Assembly: GCF_001005085.2 (NCBI RefSeq)
Contig: NZ_LBMU02000017.1
Span: forward strand, 36,080 to 100,079
Length of the DNA: 64,000 nt
From: Streptomyces humi
Lineage (GTDB): Bacteria > Actinomycetota > Actinomycetes > Streptomycetales > Streptomycetaceae
Direction: 5' to 3'
Numbering within the stretch: the first letter of the stretch is position 1; each line of letters begins with the position of its first letter. Position numbers and translations under genes: made by a program. Of the stretch, positions 47,322-57,451 are shown one piece after another. Below the pieces are notes generated by a model that did no database searches, had not been told where the DNA came from, and saw only the letters and a program-made list of their open reading frames with translations.

Positions 47322-49013
47322 GTGACGAGCAGCACACCGGAGACCTCGACCCGCACGATCGGTGCACACCGGGCGCACCGGGAGGCGCGCGCGGCGCGTG
47401 ACCGTACGGCGGCGCGCGCGCTGGCGCAGCGACCGCCGGCGCGCTACGAGCCGTACCTGGACGGGCTGTTCACCTACTGCCTCTCGGTGCTGTGCGACCA
47501 CGACACGGCCACCGCCGCCCTCGGGGACGTCCTCGCCGTCGCCGAGCGGCGCGGCCAGCGTGTCCCGGCGGCCGCCGCGGACCGCAGGGCGTGGCTGTAC
47601 GCACTGGCCCGCTGGGCCTGCCTGCGCGGGCTCGCCCAGGCCAAGCAGAAACGTCAGGCCACCCACGCGGCGGGCCGCCACAACGCGCCCGAACCGCAGG
47701 CGGCCACCGCCGACCAGGAGCAGCGGAGCCGTGAACTCGCCCTGCTCGCCTGGCCCGAGGCGGCCGGCACCACCCCCGAGCAGCGTGAGGCACTCGAACT
47801 CGCCGTACGCCACCACCTCACCGCCGACGAGGTCGCCGCGGTCCTCGGCATGGACCTGGCGGGCGCCCGCGAACTGCTCGCCTCCGCCGCCTGCGAGGTC
47901 GAACGCACCCGCGCGGCCCTCGCGGTGGTCGAGACCGGCGGCTGCCCGAGCGTCTCCCACCTCACCGGGGACAGCCAACTGGTGCTCAGCAGTGCCCTGC
48001 GCCGCGAACTCGTCCGCCATGTCGACGACTGTCCGCGCTGCCGCCGCACCGCCGAACGCGCGGCCCCCGGCCGGTGGCCCGGCGCGATGACCACCCCCGC
48101 CGAGCTGCCCGTCCTGGAGGCGCCCCGCGCGGCCCTGCACATGGCGATGGCGCACCAGCCGCGCGCGCGGGGTGCGGCGGCCCCGCGCTTCGACCGGCGC
48201 GGCTTCCCGATGGACCCGAAGGACCACGCCGCCCGTCGCGACCGGCTCCGCGCGCGTGCCGTCACGACGACCGTCGTCGCGACGGTGGTGGCGGCGCCGG
48301 TGCTCGCCCTGTGGGCCGCCTACCGGGGCTCGCCGGCGGGGGACGGGCACGACGGGCCGTCCGCGACCGCGCGCGAGGCCGCCGGTCCGGGCGTGCTGGG
48401 CGGTGACGACGCGGGCGGCTACGAGAACGCCGGCAACGCCACCACCAGACCCGGGCCGCGCGTCGGCAGTGGCGGCAAGGCCGACGTGTCGGTGGAGGTG
48501 ATCAGCGTCGTCGGGGCCGACCGGAAGCAGGCCGGTGCGGGGCACCTCAGGGTGACGGCCGAGAACGACGGCGACACGACGCTGGTCACGCTGGCGGCGG
48601 CCGGGGACGCGCCGGTGCGCTGGTCGGTGTCCACTCCGGCGGGCTGGCTGTACTTCACGCGGTCCTCGGGGACGCTGCGGCCGGGCGAGTCGTTCACGGT
48701 CAAGGTGTACGTCGATCATCTGCGGGAGCCGTCGGGGCACTGGAGCGCGCGGGTGGCGGTGGCGCCGGCGGGGGCGGTGGTGTCGATCACCGGATACGGG
48801 ACGGCTCCCCCGTCGCGCCGGGGACCGAAACCGACCCCTCCGGGGAGGCCGACGCCGACGATGCCCGCCTCGCCCCAGCCATCGCCACCGGCCAGCGAGC
48901 CCCCGACGCCGCCCGAGCCGACCCCGACACCGACGGAGTCGGAGACCGGCACCCCGACAGGTTCGGCCACGCCGACACCCCCCGAGACCGCCCCACCCCC
49001 ACCGACACCGTGA
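47322..49013 (+). CDS. Sigma-like / ZAS-motif / membrane / BACON-domain fusion protein
   Basis: This 563-residue protein combines parts normally on separate proteins. Residues about 40-105 resemble ECF region 2 (YEPYLDGLFTYCLSVLCDHD... DRRAWLYALARWACL) and 155-200 region 4 (TPEQREALELAVRHHLTADE, GMDLAGARELLAS). Residues 233-240 hold H-x3-C-x2-C (HVDDCPRC), the zinc motif of anti-sigma factors. A membrane helix follows (about 310-336), then a BACON-like beta domain (390-490) and a Pro/Thr-rich tail outside the cell. Real sigma activity is doubtful because DNA-contact residues are diverged; it may be a membrane-held regulator or a surface-sensing protein. The start is GTG. Confidence 0.78.
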   Translation: MTSSTPETSTRTIGAHRAHREARAARDRTAARALAQRPPARYEPYLDGLFTYCLSVLCDHDTATAALGDVLAVAERRGQRVPAAAADRRAWLYALARWACLRGLAQAKQKRQATHAAGRHNAPEPQAATADQEQRSRELALLAWPEAAGTTPEQREALELAVRHHLTADEVAAVLGMDLAGARELLASAACEVERTRAALAVVETGGCPSVSHLTGDSQLVLSSALRRELVRHVDDCPRCRRTAERAAPGRWPGAMTTPAELPVLEAPRAALHMAMAHQPRARGAAAPRFDRRGFPMDPKDHAARRDRLRARAVTTTVVATVVAAPVLALWAAYRGSPAGDGHDGPSATAREAAGPGVLGGDDAGGYENAGNATTRPGPRVGSGGKADVSVEVISVVGADRKQAGAGHLRVTAENDGDTTLVTLAAAGDAPVRWSVSTPAGWLYFTRSSGTLRPGESFTVKVYVDHLREPSGHWSARVAVAPAGAVVSITGYGTAPPSRRGPKPTPPGRPTPTMPASPQPSPPASEPPTPPEPTPTPTESETGTPTGSATPTPPETAPPPPTP

Positions 49014-49065
49014 CGCGAGCCCCAGCCATGGGCGCCGTTGTGCTTGCTGTGCGTAGGGGGGGGTG

Positions 49066-49252
49066 CGGGCGCCGTGGTGGTTGCTCGCGCAGTTCCCCGC
49101 GCCCCTTCGGGCGCGGTGCTGCCTTCCCGCCGGTTTCTTCTTGCTGCCGCGATGGTGCTCGGTCACGACGGTGGAGGTCGGCGGTGCCAGCCGGGCAGGG
49201 CCGCGGGCGCCGTGGTGGTTGCTCGCGCAGTTCCCCGCGCCCCTGACGGGGT
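49066..49252. repeat. Two inverted-orientation copies of the GGGGAACTGCGCG element
   Basis: Cores near 49085-49116 and 49222-49252 read on the minus strand; both are preceded by the same GGGCGCCGTGGTGGTTGCTC segment, so a roughly 38-bp block is duplicated with a 136-bp offset. They fill the gap between the convergent genes at 47322-49013 and 49266-50132. Confidence 0.88.
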
Positions 49253-49265
49253 GCTGTTGTGGGTG

Positions 49266-50132
49266 TCAGTCGGTGGGGTCTGCTGGGTGGGGGGCCAGTA
49301 GGGGGAGCTGGGAGGCGAGGCGCTGTTCGCAGAGTTCCACCAGGCGGTCGTAGCCCGCCTTGCCCATCAGCTCGGTCAGTTCCGGGCGGTACGAGACGTA
49401 CACCGGGTCGCCCGCGCCGTGCGCCGACGTCGCCGACGTGCACCACCAGTGGAGGTCGTGGCCACCCGGGCCCCAGCCCCTGCGGTCGTACTCGCCGATG
49501 GAGATCTGGAGGACGCGTGTGTCGTCGGGGCGGTCGATCCAGTCGTACGTCCGGCGGACGGGGAGCTGCCAGCAGACGTCCGGCTTGGTCTCCAGCGGCT
49601 CGCGGCCCTCCTTCAGCGCCAGGATGTGCAGCGAGCAGCCCGCGCCGCCTGCGAACCCCGGGCGGTTCTGGAAGATGCACGAGCCGTTGAACGGACGGGT
49701 CTGACGGGAGCCGTCCTCGTCCTCCGAGATCCAGCCGCCCCGGGTGCCCTCGTCATGGTGCTGCCAGATCTCCGGCGTGAGCCGCGTCACGTGCTCGGCG
49801 ACCCGCTTCTCGTCGTCCTCGTCGGAGAAGTGCGCGCCCAACGTGCAGCAGCCGTCGTCCGCGCGGCCCGCCTGGATGCCCTGGCAGCCGCTGCCGAAGA
49901 TGCAGTTCCAGCGGGAGGTCAGCCAGGTCAGATCGCAACGGAACACCTGCTCGTCGTCCGCCGGATCGGGGAACTCCACCCACGCGCGCGCGAAGTCGAG
50001 GCCCTTCTCGTCCTCGGCCAGGGCCTTCCTCGACAGCTTCGGCGTCTTCGACGGCCGCGGTGGCGTCACCCGCGAAGAACCGTCGGCTGATTTGGCGCCC
50101 TTGTGGTCCTTCGTCTTTTTCGTCTTTGGCAC
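49266..50132 (-). CDS. Cys-rich cytoplasmic protein, possible metal binder, unknown
   Basis: This 288-residue protein has no signal peptide. The first 35 residues are Lys-rich and disordered. The rest is rich in Trp and contains about ten cysteines, several clustered ([18 protein letters not shown] and [17 protein letters not shown]), suggesting zinc or an iron-sulfur cluster, somewhat like the YkgJ/DUF3109 type. The family is not certain. The GTG start follows TACCCT by six bases (leaderless signature). It is divergent from the Ppx/GppA gene with an 80-bp gap. Confidence 0.75.
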   Translation of the reverse strand: MPKTKKTKDHKGAKSADGSSRVTPPRPSKTPKLSRKALAEDEKGLDFARAWVEFPDPADDEQVFRCDLTWLTSRWNCIFGSGCQGIQAGRADDGCCTLGAHFSDEDDEKRVAEHVTRLTPEIWQHHDEGTRGGWISEDEDGSRQTRPFNGSCIFQNRPGFAGGAGCSLHILALKEGREPLETKPDVCWQLPVRRTYDWIDRPDDTRVLQISIGEYDRRGWGPGGHDLHWWCTSATSAHGAGDPVYVSYRPELTELMGKAGYDRLVELCEQRLASQLPLLAPHPADPTD

Positions 50133-50212
50133 CCGTCCAGGGTAAGACGCCGGAGGTCCGCGCGGGGACTGCTCGACACCCGCTCCCAGCAGTGTTCCGT
50201 ACAGTTCCGTAC

Positions 50213-51145
50213 ATGAGACTCGGTGTCCTCGACGTGGGATCTAACACGGTGCATCTGCTGGTGGTGGACGCCCACCCCGGCGCGCGTCCGCTCCCGGCGC
50301 ACTCGCACAAGGCGGAGCTCCGCCTCGCCCAACTCCTCGACGGCAACGGGGCCATCGGCCCCGACGGGGTCGAGAAACTGGTCGGTGTCGTCAAGGACGC
50401 GTTGCAGGCCGCGGAGGACAAGGGCGTCGAGGACCTGCTGCCGTTCGCGACCTCCGCGGTGCGCGAGGCCAGCAACGCCGACGACGTGCTCGCGCGCGTG
50501 CAGGCCGAGACCGGTGTCGAGCTCCAGGTCCTCACCGGCGCCGAGGAGGCCCGGCTGACCTTCCTCGCCGCCCGCCGCTGGTTCGGCTGGTCCGCCGGAA
50601 AGCTGCTGGTCCTGGACATCGGCGGCGGCTCCCTCGAGGTCGGCTACGGCATCGACGAGGAGCCCGACGCGGCCGTCTCCCTCCCGCTCGGCGCCGGGCG
50701 GCTCACCGCCGGCTGGCTGCCCGGCGACCCGCCGTCCGCCGACGACATACGGGCGCTACGTCGCCATGTACGCGCCGAGATCGCCCGTACGGTCGGCGAG
50801 TTCAGCCGCTTCGGCGCGCCCGACCACGTGGTCGCCACGTCCAAGACGTTCAAGCAGCTGGCCCGTATCGCCGGCGCGGCCCGCTCCGCCGACGGCCTCT
50901 ACGTGCAGCGCGAACTCAAGCGGAACTCCCTGGAGACCTGGGTCCCGCGGCTGGCGGCCATGAGCACGGCGCAGCGCTCCGCACTGCCGGGGGTGTCCGA
51001 GGGCCGGGCGAACCAGCTGGTGGCGGGCGCACTGGTGGCGGAGGCCGCGATGGACCTCTTCGAGGTGGAGAGCGTGGAGGTCTGCCCGTGGGCCCTGCGG
51101 GAGGGCGTCATCCTGAGGCGCCTCGACCACATGGGTTCGGCGTAG
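50213..51145 (+). CDS. Ppx/GppA-family phosphatase
   Basis: The 310-residue ASKHA-fold enzyme has the phosphate motifs [13 protein letters not shown] (5-17) and [11 protein letters not shown], and ATSKTF. The family hydrolyses polyphosphate or pppGpp; sequence alone does not separate the two. Only the N-terminal ASKHA domain is present, without the HD-like C-domain of E. coli Ppx. The sequence GTTCCGTACA is tandemly duplicated just before the ATG, so a TACAGT hexamer ends seven bases upstream of the start. Confidence 0.9.
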   Translation: MRLGVLDVGSNTVHLLVVDAHPGARPLPAHSHKAELRLAQLLDGNGAIGPDGVEKLVGVVKDALQAAEDKGVEDLLPFATSAVREASNADDVLARVQAETGVELQVLTGAEEARLTFLAARRWFGWSAGKLLVLDIGGGSLEVGYGIDEEPDAAVSLPLGAGRLTAGWLPGDPPSADDIRALRRHVRAEIARTVGEFSRFGAPDHVVATSKTFKQLARIAGAARSADGLYVQRELKRNSLETWVPRLAAMSTAQRSALPGVSEGRANQLVAGALVAEAAMDLFEVESVEVCPWALREGVILRRLDHMGSA

Positions 51146-51232
51146 CGGAGCGCGAGAGCCGCGCATGACGGTGGTCACAACGGCGAGTAGGCGCCCCCTG
51201 CCCACTCGTCCCCACCCCGTAACCTGTCCCTC

Positions 51233-52063
51233 GTGGCAATTCCAAGGCACGTCGTCCGCATCCCGGATGCGAAGGTCGCGCTCTCCACGGCCTCCGTCTA
51301 TCCGGAGTCGACGGCGACGGCCTTCGAGATCGCCGCACGCCTCGGCTACGACGGCGTCGAGGTCATGGTGTGGACCGACCCGGTCAGCCAGGACATCGAG
51401 GCCCTGCGCAGGCTCAGCGACTACCACCGCATCCCCATCCTCGCCGTTCACGCCCCCTGTCTGCTGATCACCCAGCGGGTCTGGTCCACCGACCCCTGGG
51501 TCAAGCTCCAGCGGGCCCGGTCCGCCGCCGAGAAGCTGGGCGCGAGCACGGTCGTCGTGCACCCCCCGTTCCGCTGGCAGCGCCAGTACGCCCGCGACTT
51601 CGTCGAGGGGATCTGGCGGATGGCGAACGAGACGGATGTGCGGTTCGCGGTGGAGAACATGTACCCGTGGCGCTACCGCGACCGCGAGATGCTGGCGTAC
51701 GCCCCCGACTGGGACGTCACCAAGGACGACTACCGGCACTTCACGATCGACCTCAGCCATGCCTCGACGTCCCGGGTGGACGCCCTCGCCATGCTCGACC
51801 GGATGAGCGACCGGCTCGGCCACGTCCACCTCGCCGACGGCCGCGGTTCCGCCAAGGACGAGCACCTGGTGCCCGGCCGCGGCACCCAGCCCTGCGCCGA
51901 ACTGCTGGAGCGCCTCGCGCTCACCGGTTTCGACGGGCACGTCGTCATCGAGGTCAACACCCGGCGCGCGATGTCCGGCGCGGAGCGCGAGGCCGATCTC
52001 GCGGAGGCCCTGGCCTTCACCCGCCTGCACCTGGCCTCGGCGGTGAAGGTGCCCCGCCGATGA
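51233..52063 (+). CDS. TIM-barrel sugar-phosphate isomerase/epimerase family protein
   Basis: The 276-residue protein belongs to the AP-endonuclease-2/xylose-isomerase-like barrel group. Metal-site residues appear in order: Glu in [10 protein letters not shown], His in VVVHPPF, Glu in AVENMYPW, Asp/His in TIDLSHAS, His in GHVHLADG and Glu in VVIEVN. The substrate is unknown. The start is GTG with TAACCT ending seven bases before it. The TetR-family gene starts in its stop codon (ATGA), so they are one unit. Confidence 0.88.
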   Translation: MAIPRHVVRIPDAKVALSTASVYPESTATAFEIAARLGYDGVEVMVWTDPVSQDIEALRRLSDYHRIPILAVHAPCLLITQRVWSTDPWVKLQRARSAAEKLGASTVVVHPPFRWQRQYARDFVEGIWRMANETDVRFAVENMYPWRYRDREMLAYAPDWDVTKDDYRHFTIDLSHASTSRVDALAMLDRMSDRLGHVHLADGRGSAKDEHLVPGRGTQPCAELLERLALTGFDGHVVIEVNTRRAMSGAEREADLAEALAFTRLHLASAVKVPRR

Positions 52064-52677
52064 CCGACGCCGACCACGGCTCCGGCGCCCGCCGCCGTGG
52101 CCGCCCACCGCGTACCGAGTCGGCCGGCACCCGGGACCGCATCCTCGTCGCCGCCCGCGAGGAGTTCTCCGAACGCGGCTACGAGAAGACGTCCGTGCGC
52201 GGTATCGCCAAGGCCGCCGGCGTCGACTCCGCCCTGGTCCACCATTACTTCGGCACCAAGGAACAGGTCTTCGAGGCCGCCATCTCGGTGGCCTTCGCCC
52301 CCGCGCTGAACGCGCCCGCCGCGATCGCCGACGGCCCGCTGGACGGGGTCGGCGAGCGCCTGACCCGGTTCATCTTCGGTGTCTGGGAGAACCCCACCAC
52401 CCGGACGCCCCTGCTGGCGATCATCCGCTCCGCCGTCAACAACGAGGCCGCGGCCGCCGTCTTCCGCCGTCTGATCGCCGCCCAGCTGCTGCGCAGGATC
52501 GCCGGACAGCTGGACCTGCCGGACGCGGAGCTGCGCGCCGAACTGGCGGCGGCCCAGCTGGTGGGCTGCGCGATGCTGCGCTACGTGATCAAGGTGGAGC
52601 CGCTGGCCTCGGTGGACCTGGAGCAGATCGTGCGGCGGGTCGCCCCGGTGGTGCAGGGACATCTGACCGGGCCGTGA
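52060..52677 (+). CDS. TetR-family transcriptional regulator
   Basis: The 205-residue protein has a basic N-terminus ([11 protein letters not shown]) and a TetR helix-turn-helix ([40 protein letters not shown]). The C-terminal helical domain resembles the TetR_C group common in actinobacteria. It is co-translated with the isomerase-like gene. Targets and ligand are unknown. Confidence 0.9.
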   Translation: MTDADHGSGARRRGRPPRTESAGTRDRILVAAREEFSERGYEKTSVRGIAKAAGVDSALVHHYFGTKEQVFEAAISVAFAPALNAPAAIADGPLDGVGERLTRFIFGVWENPTTRTPLLAIIRSAVNNEAAAAVFRRLIAAQLLRRIAGQLDLPDAELRAELAAAQLVGCAMLRYVIKVEPLASVDLEQIVRRVAPVVQGHLTGP

Positions 52678-52784
52678 CCTGCGCCGCTGAGACATGTGTC
52701 CCGCATTCCGGACACCTCGTCCCGAGGCCTGAACAACGGGCGTACGCTCAATAGCAGCCCTATCTGTCTGAAGGAGCGAGCGCG

Positions 52785-54638
52785 ATGCCCGAGCTGAGGT
52801 CCCGCACAGTCACCCACGGCCGCAACATGGCGGGCGCCCGCGCCCTTATGCGCGCCTCCGGTGTACCCGGCGCGGACATCGGCCGTAAGCCGATCATCGC
52901 CGTGGCCAACTCCTTCACCGAGTTCGTGCCGGGCCACACCCACCTCCAGCCGGTCGGCCGGATCGTCTCCGAGGCGATCAAGGAGGCGGGCGGCATCCCG
53001 CGCGAGTTCAACACCATCGCCGTGGACGACGGCATCGCGATGGGCCACGGCGGCATGCTGTACTCCCTGCCCTCCCGTGACCTGATCGCGGACTCGGTCG
53101 AGTACATGGTCGAGGCGCACTGCGCCGACGCCCTGGTCTGCATCTCCAACTGCGACAAGATCACCCCGGGCATGCTGATGGCCGCCCTGCGCCTGAACAT
53201 CCCGACGGTCTTCGTCTCCGGCGGCCCCATGGAGGCCGGCCGCGCGACCCTCGTCGACGGCACGGTCCGCACCCTCGACCTCGTCGACGCGATCTCCGAC
53301 GCCGTGAACGACAAGATCTCGGACGAGGACATCCTCCGTATCGAGGAGAACGCCTGTCCGACCTGCGGCTCCTGTTCCGGCATGTTCACCGCCAACTCGA
53401 TGAACTGCCTGACCGAGGCGATCGGCCTCTCGCTGCCGGGCAACGGCTCGGTCCTCGCCACCCACACGGCCCGCAAGCGGCTGTACGTCGACGCGGCCAC
53501 CACGGTCATGGACATCACCCGCCGCTACTACGAGCAGGACGACGACACGGTCCTGCCCCGGAACATCGCGACCTTCGCCGCGTTCGAGAACGCCATGGCC
53601 CTCGACATCGCGATGGGCGGCTCCACGAACACGATCCTGCACCTGCTGGCCGCCGCCCAGGAGGCGGGCGTCCCCTTCGGCCTGGAGCAGATCAACGAGG
53701 TGTCCCGCAGGGTCCCCTGCCTGGCCAAGGTCGCCCCGAACGTCGCCAAGACCCGCACCTACTACATGGAGGATGTGCACCGCGCCGGCGGCATCCCCGC
53801 CCTCCTCGGCGAACTGCACCGCGGCGGCCTCCTCAACGAGGACGTCCACGCGGTCCACAGCCCCTCCCTGGCCGACTGGCTGAAGACCTGGGACGTGCGC
53901 GGCGGTTCCCCGTCCCCCGACGCCGTCGAGCTGTGGCACGCGGCCCCCGGCTGCGTCCGCTCCGCCGAGGCCTTCTCCCAGTCCGAGCGCTGGGAGGCGC
54001 TGGACGAGGACGCGGCGGAGGGCTGCATCCGCAGCGTCGAGCACGCGTACTCCAAGGACGGCGGCCTCGCGGTCCTCAAGGGCAACCTCGCCGTCGACGG
54101 CTGCGTGGTGAAGACAGCCGGCGTCGACGAGTCCATCTGGACCTTCGAGGGCCCCGCGGTCGTCTGCGAGTCGCAGGAAGAGGCCGTCGAGAAGATCCTC
54201 AACAAGCAGGTGACGGACGGCGACGTCGTGGTCATCCGCTACGAGGGCCCCAAGGGCGGCCCCGGTATGCAGGAGATGCTCTACCCGACGTCCTTCCTCA
54301 AGGGCCGCGGCCTCGGCAAGACCTGCGCGCTGATCACCGACGGCCGCTTCTCCGGCGGCACCTCGGGCCTGTCCATCGGCCACGCCTCCCCCGAGGCGGC
54401 CTCCGGCGGCACCATCGCCCTCGTCGAGGACGGCGACCGGATCCGCATCGACATCCCGAACCGCACGATCGAGCTCCTCGTCGACGAGGCCGAGCTGTCC
54501 CGCCGCGAGCAGGCCCTGAACGGCGTGTACGCCCCGAAGAACCGCGAGCGCAAGGTCTCGGCGGCGCTCCGCGCCTACGCGGCGATGGCCACCAGCGCCG
54601 ACAAGGGCGCCGTCCGCGACGTCTCCAAACTGGGCTGA
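52785..54638 (+). CDS. ilvD: Dihydroxy-acid dehydratase
   Basis: IlvD converts 2,3-dihydroxy-isovalerate or -methylvalerate to the keto acids of branched-chain amino-acid synthesis. The 617-residue length matches the [4Fe-4S] E. coli-type enzyme (616). Cluster-related motifs are [13 protein letters not shown] and [20 protein letters not shown]; substrate and Mg motifs include [12 protein letters not shown] and [17 protein letters not shown] strong GAAGGAG ribosome site precedes the ATG. TACGCT at 52743-52748 is a candidate -10. A hairpin terminator follows the gene. Confidence 0.97.
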   Translation: MPELRSRTVTHGRNMAGARALMRASGVPGADIGRKPIIAVANSFTEFVPGHTHLQPVGRIVSEAIKEAGGIPREFNTIAVDDGIAMGHGGMLYSLPSRDLIADSVEYMVEAHCADALVCISNCDKITPGMLMAALRLNIPTVFVSGGPMEAGRATLVDGTVRTLDLVDAISDAVNDKISDEDILRIEENACPTCGSCSGMFTANSMNCLTEAIGLSLPGNGSVLATHTARKRLYVDAATTVMDITRRYYEQDDDTVLPRNIATFAAFENAMALDIAMGGSTNTILHLLAAAQEAGVPFGLEQINEVSRRVPCLAKVAPNVAKTRTYYMEDVHRAGGIPALLGELHRGGLLNEDVHAVHSPSLADWLKTWDVRGGSPSPDAVELWHAAPGCVRSAEAFSQSERWEALDEDAAEGCIRSVEHAYSKDGGLAVLKGNLAVDGCVVKTAGVDESIWTFEGPAVVCESQEEAVEKILNKQVTDGDVVVIRYEGPKGGPGMQEMLYPTSFLKGRGLGKTCALITDGRFSGGTSGLSIGHASPEAASGGTIALVEDGDRIRIDIPNRTIELLVDEAELSRREQALNGVYAPKNRERKVSAALRAYAAMATSADKGAVRDVSKLG

Positions 54639-54653
54639 CCCACAACACCCGAC

Positions 54654-54690
54654 AAGGGGCCGCCTCCCACACGGGGGCGGCCCCTTCTCG
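54654..54690 (+). terminator. Hairpin terminator after ilvD
   Basis: AAGGGGCCGCC (54654-54664) pairs perfectly with GGCGGCCCCTT (54676-54686) across an 11-nt loop. It lies 15 bp after the ilvD stop, between convergent genes, and can work in either direction although no long T-run is present. The sequence up to 54796 shows no other feature. Confidence 0.8.
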
Positions 54691-54796
54691 GTGTGGGGCC
54701 GGGCTCGTGTCCGGGGTTCTGGTTCTGGGGCCGCGTCCGGGTGGTGACCGGGCTCTGGGTTCGGCTTCCGGTCCGGGTCCCGGGGCCGCTACGCCG

Positions 54797-56920
54797 TCAC
54801 CAGCCCCCAGGAGCCTCGGCATCGACGGCGAAGACGGAGCCGTCGGGGGCGGTGGCGTAGACGTGGGTGCCGAGGACGAGCGGAGCCGACAGAGACGCGG
54901 TCACCTCGCTGGCGTTCGCACCCAGGCGCGCCGGGGTCTGGCCGACGAGGGTTCCCTTCCGGGCGTCCGCGGCGAGCAGACGTCCGTCGGCCGCCGTGAC
55001 GTAGACGTACCGGCCGTCGGCGGCGGGCGCCGAGCCCCGGGTCACCGAGGTCTGGAGCTCCCAGAGCTGCCGGCCGCTCCCGACGTCGACGGCCTCCAGC
55101 GAGCCACCGGCGGCCAGCAGGTAGACGACGTCGCCGCGCACCGTGGCGGCCGGTGCCACCCGGGGCACGGGCAGCGCCACCCGGCGCGTCGCCCCGGTGC
55201 CGGGCGTGTAGCGCACGACCGCGTCCGTCTCCCCGGCGGACGTGTCCAGGGACAACAGGAACAGGGACCCGCCCGCACTGCCGACCGGCCGCAGGTCCCC
55301 CGCCGGCCGGCTCTGCCAGCGCTGGGCACCCGTGACCGGGTCCAGCGCGGTGACCAGGGTGTGCGCCCCCGTGTCCGACGTGCTGGTCACGTACACCAGC
55401 GGATCTCCGGCGAACGAGCTCAGGGACGGCGTACCGCTCCCGGACAGGGACCGGCTCCACTTCGCGCGGCCGGACGTGCTGTCCATGCCGGTGACCTTCC
55501 CGTCGGCGCCGACCGCCAGCAGCATGCTCCGGGTGATCTCCATGCCCTGGAACGCCGAGAGGTCCCGTTCCCAGCGCGGCGAACCGGTGGCGGGATCCAG
55601 GGCGGTCACCTGCCGGCGCCCGTCCGTCGGCAGCAGCAGAAGCCCGCCCGACAGGGACGGCGAGTCGCTCGACCGCTCGTCCGCGACCCTGTGCCGCCAC
55701 AGCAGACGACCGTCCGCCGGGTCGAGGCCGAACGCCAGCCCCGACCGGACGCACAGCAACTTCCCGGCACCGGCCACGCATCGGGGCATCCCCGAGCCGT
55801 CCTTGGCCGCCGCGTCGGCGTGCCAGGCCGTGAACGCGGGGGCCGAGCCCTGCCCCGTGGCGCCCGCGGGCGTCGGGTCGCCGCCCCCGAGCCACAGCAC
55901 CGAGCCGACCAGACCGCCCAGCACCAGCACGCTCGACCCGGCGGCGACGGCCATCCGTCGCCGGGTGGCCTTCCACGGCCCGCGCGGCTTCGGCTCCGGC
56001 GCGGCGGCCGACGGCTGCTCGCCCGGCGTCGCGCTGTCGCCGTCCTCCTCCCTGATCCGCTGCGCCGGTATGAACGCCTGTGTGTCGTACGACGCCGACA
56101 ACGACCTGAGCTCCCGCATCAGCTCGTCGGGCGTCGGCCGGTCCTCGGGCTCCTTGGCGAGGCAGCGCAGCACCAGCGGCGCCAGCTCCTCCGGCACCCC
56201 GGCGATGTCCGGCTCGTCGTGCACGACCTGGTAGGCGACGACATAAGGGCTGTCGGAGTCGAACGGACCCCGCCCGGTCGACGCGTGCACCAGCACCGAC
56301 CCGAGCGCGAAGATGTCCGCGGCGGGCCCCACCTCACGCGGCCGCCGGAACTGCTCGGGCGCCATGAACGGCGGCGTACCGATCAACTTGCCCGTCTCGG
56401 TCCGCAGTTCGCTGTCTTTCGGCCGGGAGATCCCGAAGTCGATGACCTTGGGACCGTCCTCGGCGAGCAGCACGTTGCTCGGCTTCAGGTCCCGGTGGAC
56501 CACGCCGACCCGGTGGATGTCGCGCAGCGCCTCCGCCAGTCCGGCCATCAGCCGGCGCAACTGCGCAGGGGGCATCGGCCCGTTCCGCTTCACATGCTCG
56601 GAGAGAGTCGGGCCGGGGATGTAGAGGGTGGCCATCCAGGGCCGGTCGGCCTCGGGATCGGCGTCCACGACGGGGGCGGTGAAGGCACCGCTGACCTTCC
56701 GCGCGGCGGCCACCTCCTGCCGGAAACGGCCCCTGAACTCACGGTCCTTGGCGAACTCGGCATGCACGACCTTCACCGCGAGCTTCAGCCCCGAGGTGCT
56801 GCGGGCCAGATGCACCACGCCCATGCCGCCCGAGCCCAGGCAGGACTCCAGACGGTAGTGCCCGGCGTACTCGGGAAGTTCCGCTTCCGCGCCCGCTCCG
56901 GTGTTGCGCTGTGGCGTCAA
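54797..56920 (-). CDS. Membrane Ser/Thr protein kinase with extracellular PQQ-type beta-propeller
   Basis: The 707-residue protein has a Hanks-type kinase: GSGGMGVVHLA (29-39), Lys50, HRDLKPSNVLL with Asp144, DFG (161-163) and GTPPFMAPEQ. A membrane helix (about 333-356) follows a Pro-rich juxtamembrane region. The outside part (360-707) is made of PQQ-like repeats (GLDPADGRLLWR, ALDPATGSPRWE, ALDPVTGAQRWQ, AVDVGSGRQLWE), a beta-propeller that may bind a ligand or wall material. The TTG at 56920 with GGGGGTGG upstream best fits the domain start; longer in-frame starts reach 57073 but add unlikely residues. It is divergent from the SH3-like pair. Confidence 0.88.
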   Translation of the reverse strand: MTPQRNTGAGAEAELPEYAGHYRLESCLGSGGMGVVHLARSTSGLKLAVKVVHAEFAKDREFRGRFRQEVAAARKVSGAFTAPVVDADPEADRPWMATLYIPGPTLSEHVKRNGPMPPAQLRRLMAGLAEALRDIHRVGVVHRDLKPSNVLLAEDGPKVIDFGISRPKDSELRTETGKLIGTPPFMAPEQFRRPREVGPAADIFALGSVLVHASTGRGPFDSDSPYVVAYQVVHDEPDIAGVPEELAPLVLRCLAKEPEDRPTPDELMRELRSLSASYDTQAFIPAQRIREEDGDSATPGEQPSAAAPEPKPRGPWKATRRRMAVAAGSSVLVLGGLVGSVLWLGGGDPTPAGATGQGSAPAFTAWHADAAAKDGSGMPRCVAGAGKLLCVRSGLAFGLDPADGRLLWRHRVADERSSDSPSLSGGLLLLPTDGRRQVTALDPATGSPRWERDLSAFQGMEITRSMLLAVGADGKVTGMDSTSGRAKWSRSLSGSGTPSLSSFAGDPLVYVTSTSDTGAHTLVTALDPVTGAQRWQSRPAGDLRPVGSAGGSLFLLSLDTSAGETDAVVRYTPGTGATRRVALPVPRVAPAATVRGDVVYLLAAGGSLEAVDVGSGRQLWELQTSVTRGSAPAADGRYVYVTAADGRLLAADARKGTLVGQTPARLGANASEVTASLSAPLVLGTHVYATAPDGSVFAVDAEAPGGW

Positions 56921-57100
56921 GGGACCACCCCCGTGCTGATTCCGCGGAGCGCGACGCACGGAGCCTAGTCGATGACGCGTGCGACACAGAGGCGGCTTGC
57001 TAGCGTCCGCTATCGAGTTACGAACATGTGTTTCGTGGCTCGATTCAGGGGAATCAACGGGACTCCATGACACTCATGGGTCCAATGGGGGGAGCACCAC

Positions 57101-57424
57101 ATGTCTGTCGAACAGGCTCAGGAAGCGGTGGGCGGCGGCGAGGACGAGGCCGTCACGACGCTGGCGGCGGCGTCCGTCAAGACGTACGCGGTCGCCCCGG
57201 GCGTCCGCCTCAACGTCCGCAGCGGCCCCGGCACCAGCTACAGCATCACGCGCACCCTGGCCGAGGGCACCCGCGTGCCCATCTTCTGCCAGACGCCCGG
57301 TACGACGGTGTCCGGTTACTACGGCACGTCGAACATCTGGGACAACATCGACAACGGCGAGTACGTCTCGGACACCTACGTCCACACCGGCAGCGACGGC
57401 TACGTGGCCGACCGCTGCGCCTGA
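57101..57424 (+). CDS. SH3-like domain protein lacking a signal peptide
   Basis: The 107-residue protein is one bacterial SH3 (SH3b-like) domain (VRLNVRSGPGTSYSITRTL... SDTYVHTGSDGYVADRC) after about 28 Glu/Ala-rich residues. It is a near-duplicate of the following gene, about 80% identical over the domain, but has no signal peptide. Two cysteines probably form a disulfide in the secreted twin; here they may stay reduced unless another export route is used. It may be a degenerated duplicate or a cytoplasmic form. Confidence 0.75.
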   Translation: MSVEQAQEAVGGGEDEAVTTLAAASVKTYAVAPGVRLNVRSGPGTSYSITRTLAEGTRVPIFCQTPGTTVSGYYGTSNIWDNIDNGEYVSDTYVHTGSDGYVADRCA

Positions 57425-57451
57425 TCCGGTCTTCGTCTCCAGGGGATTCGC

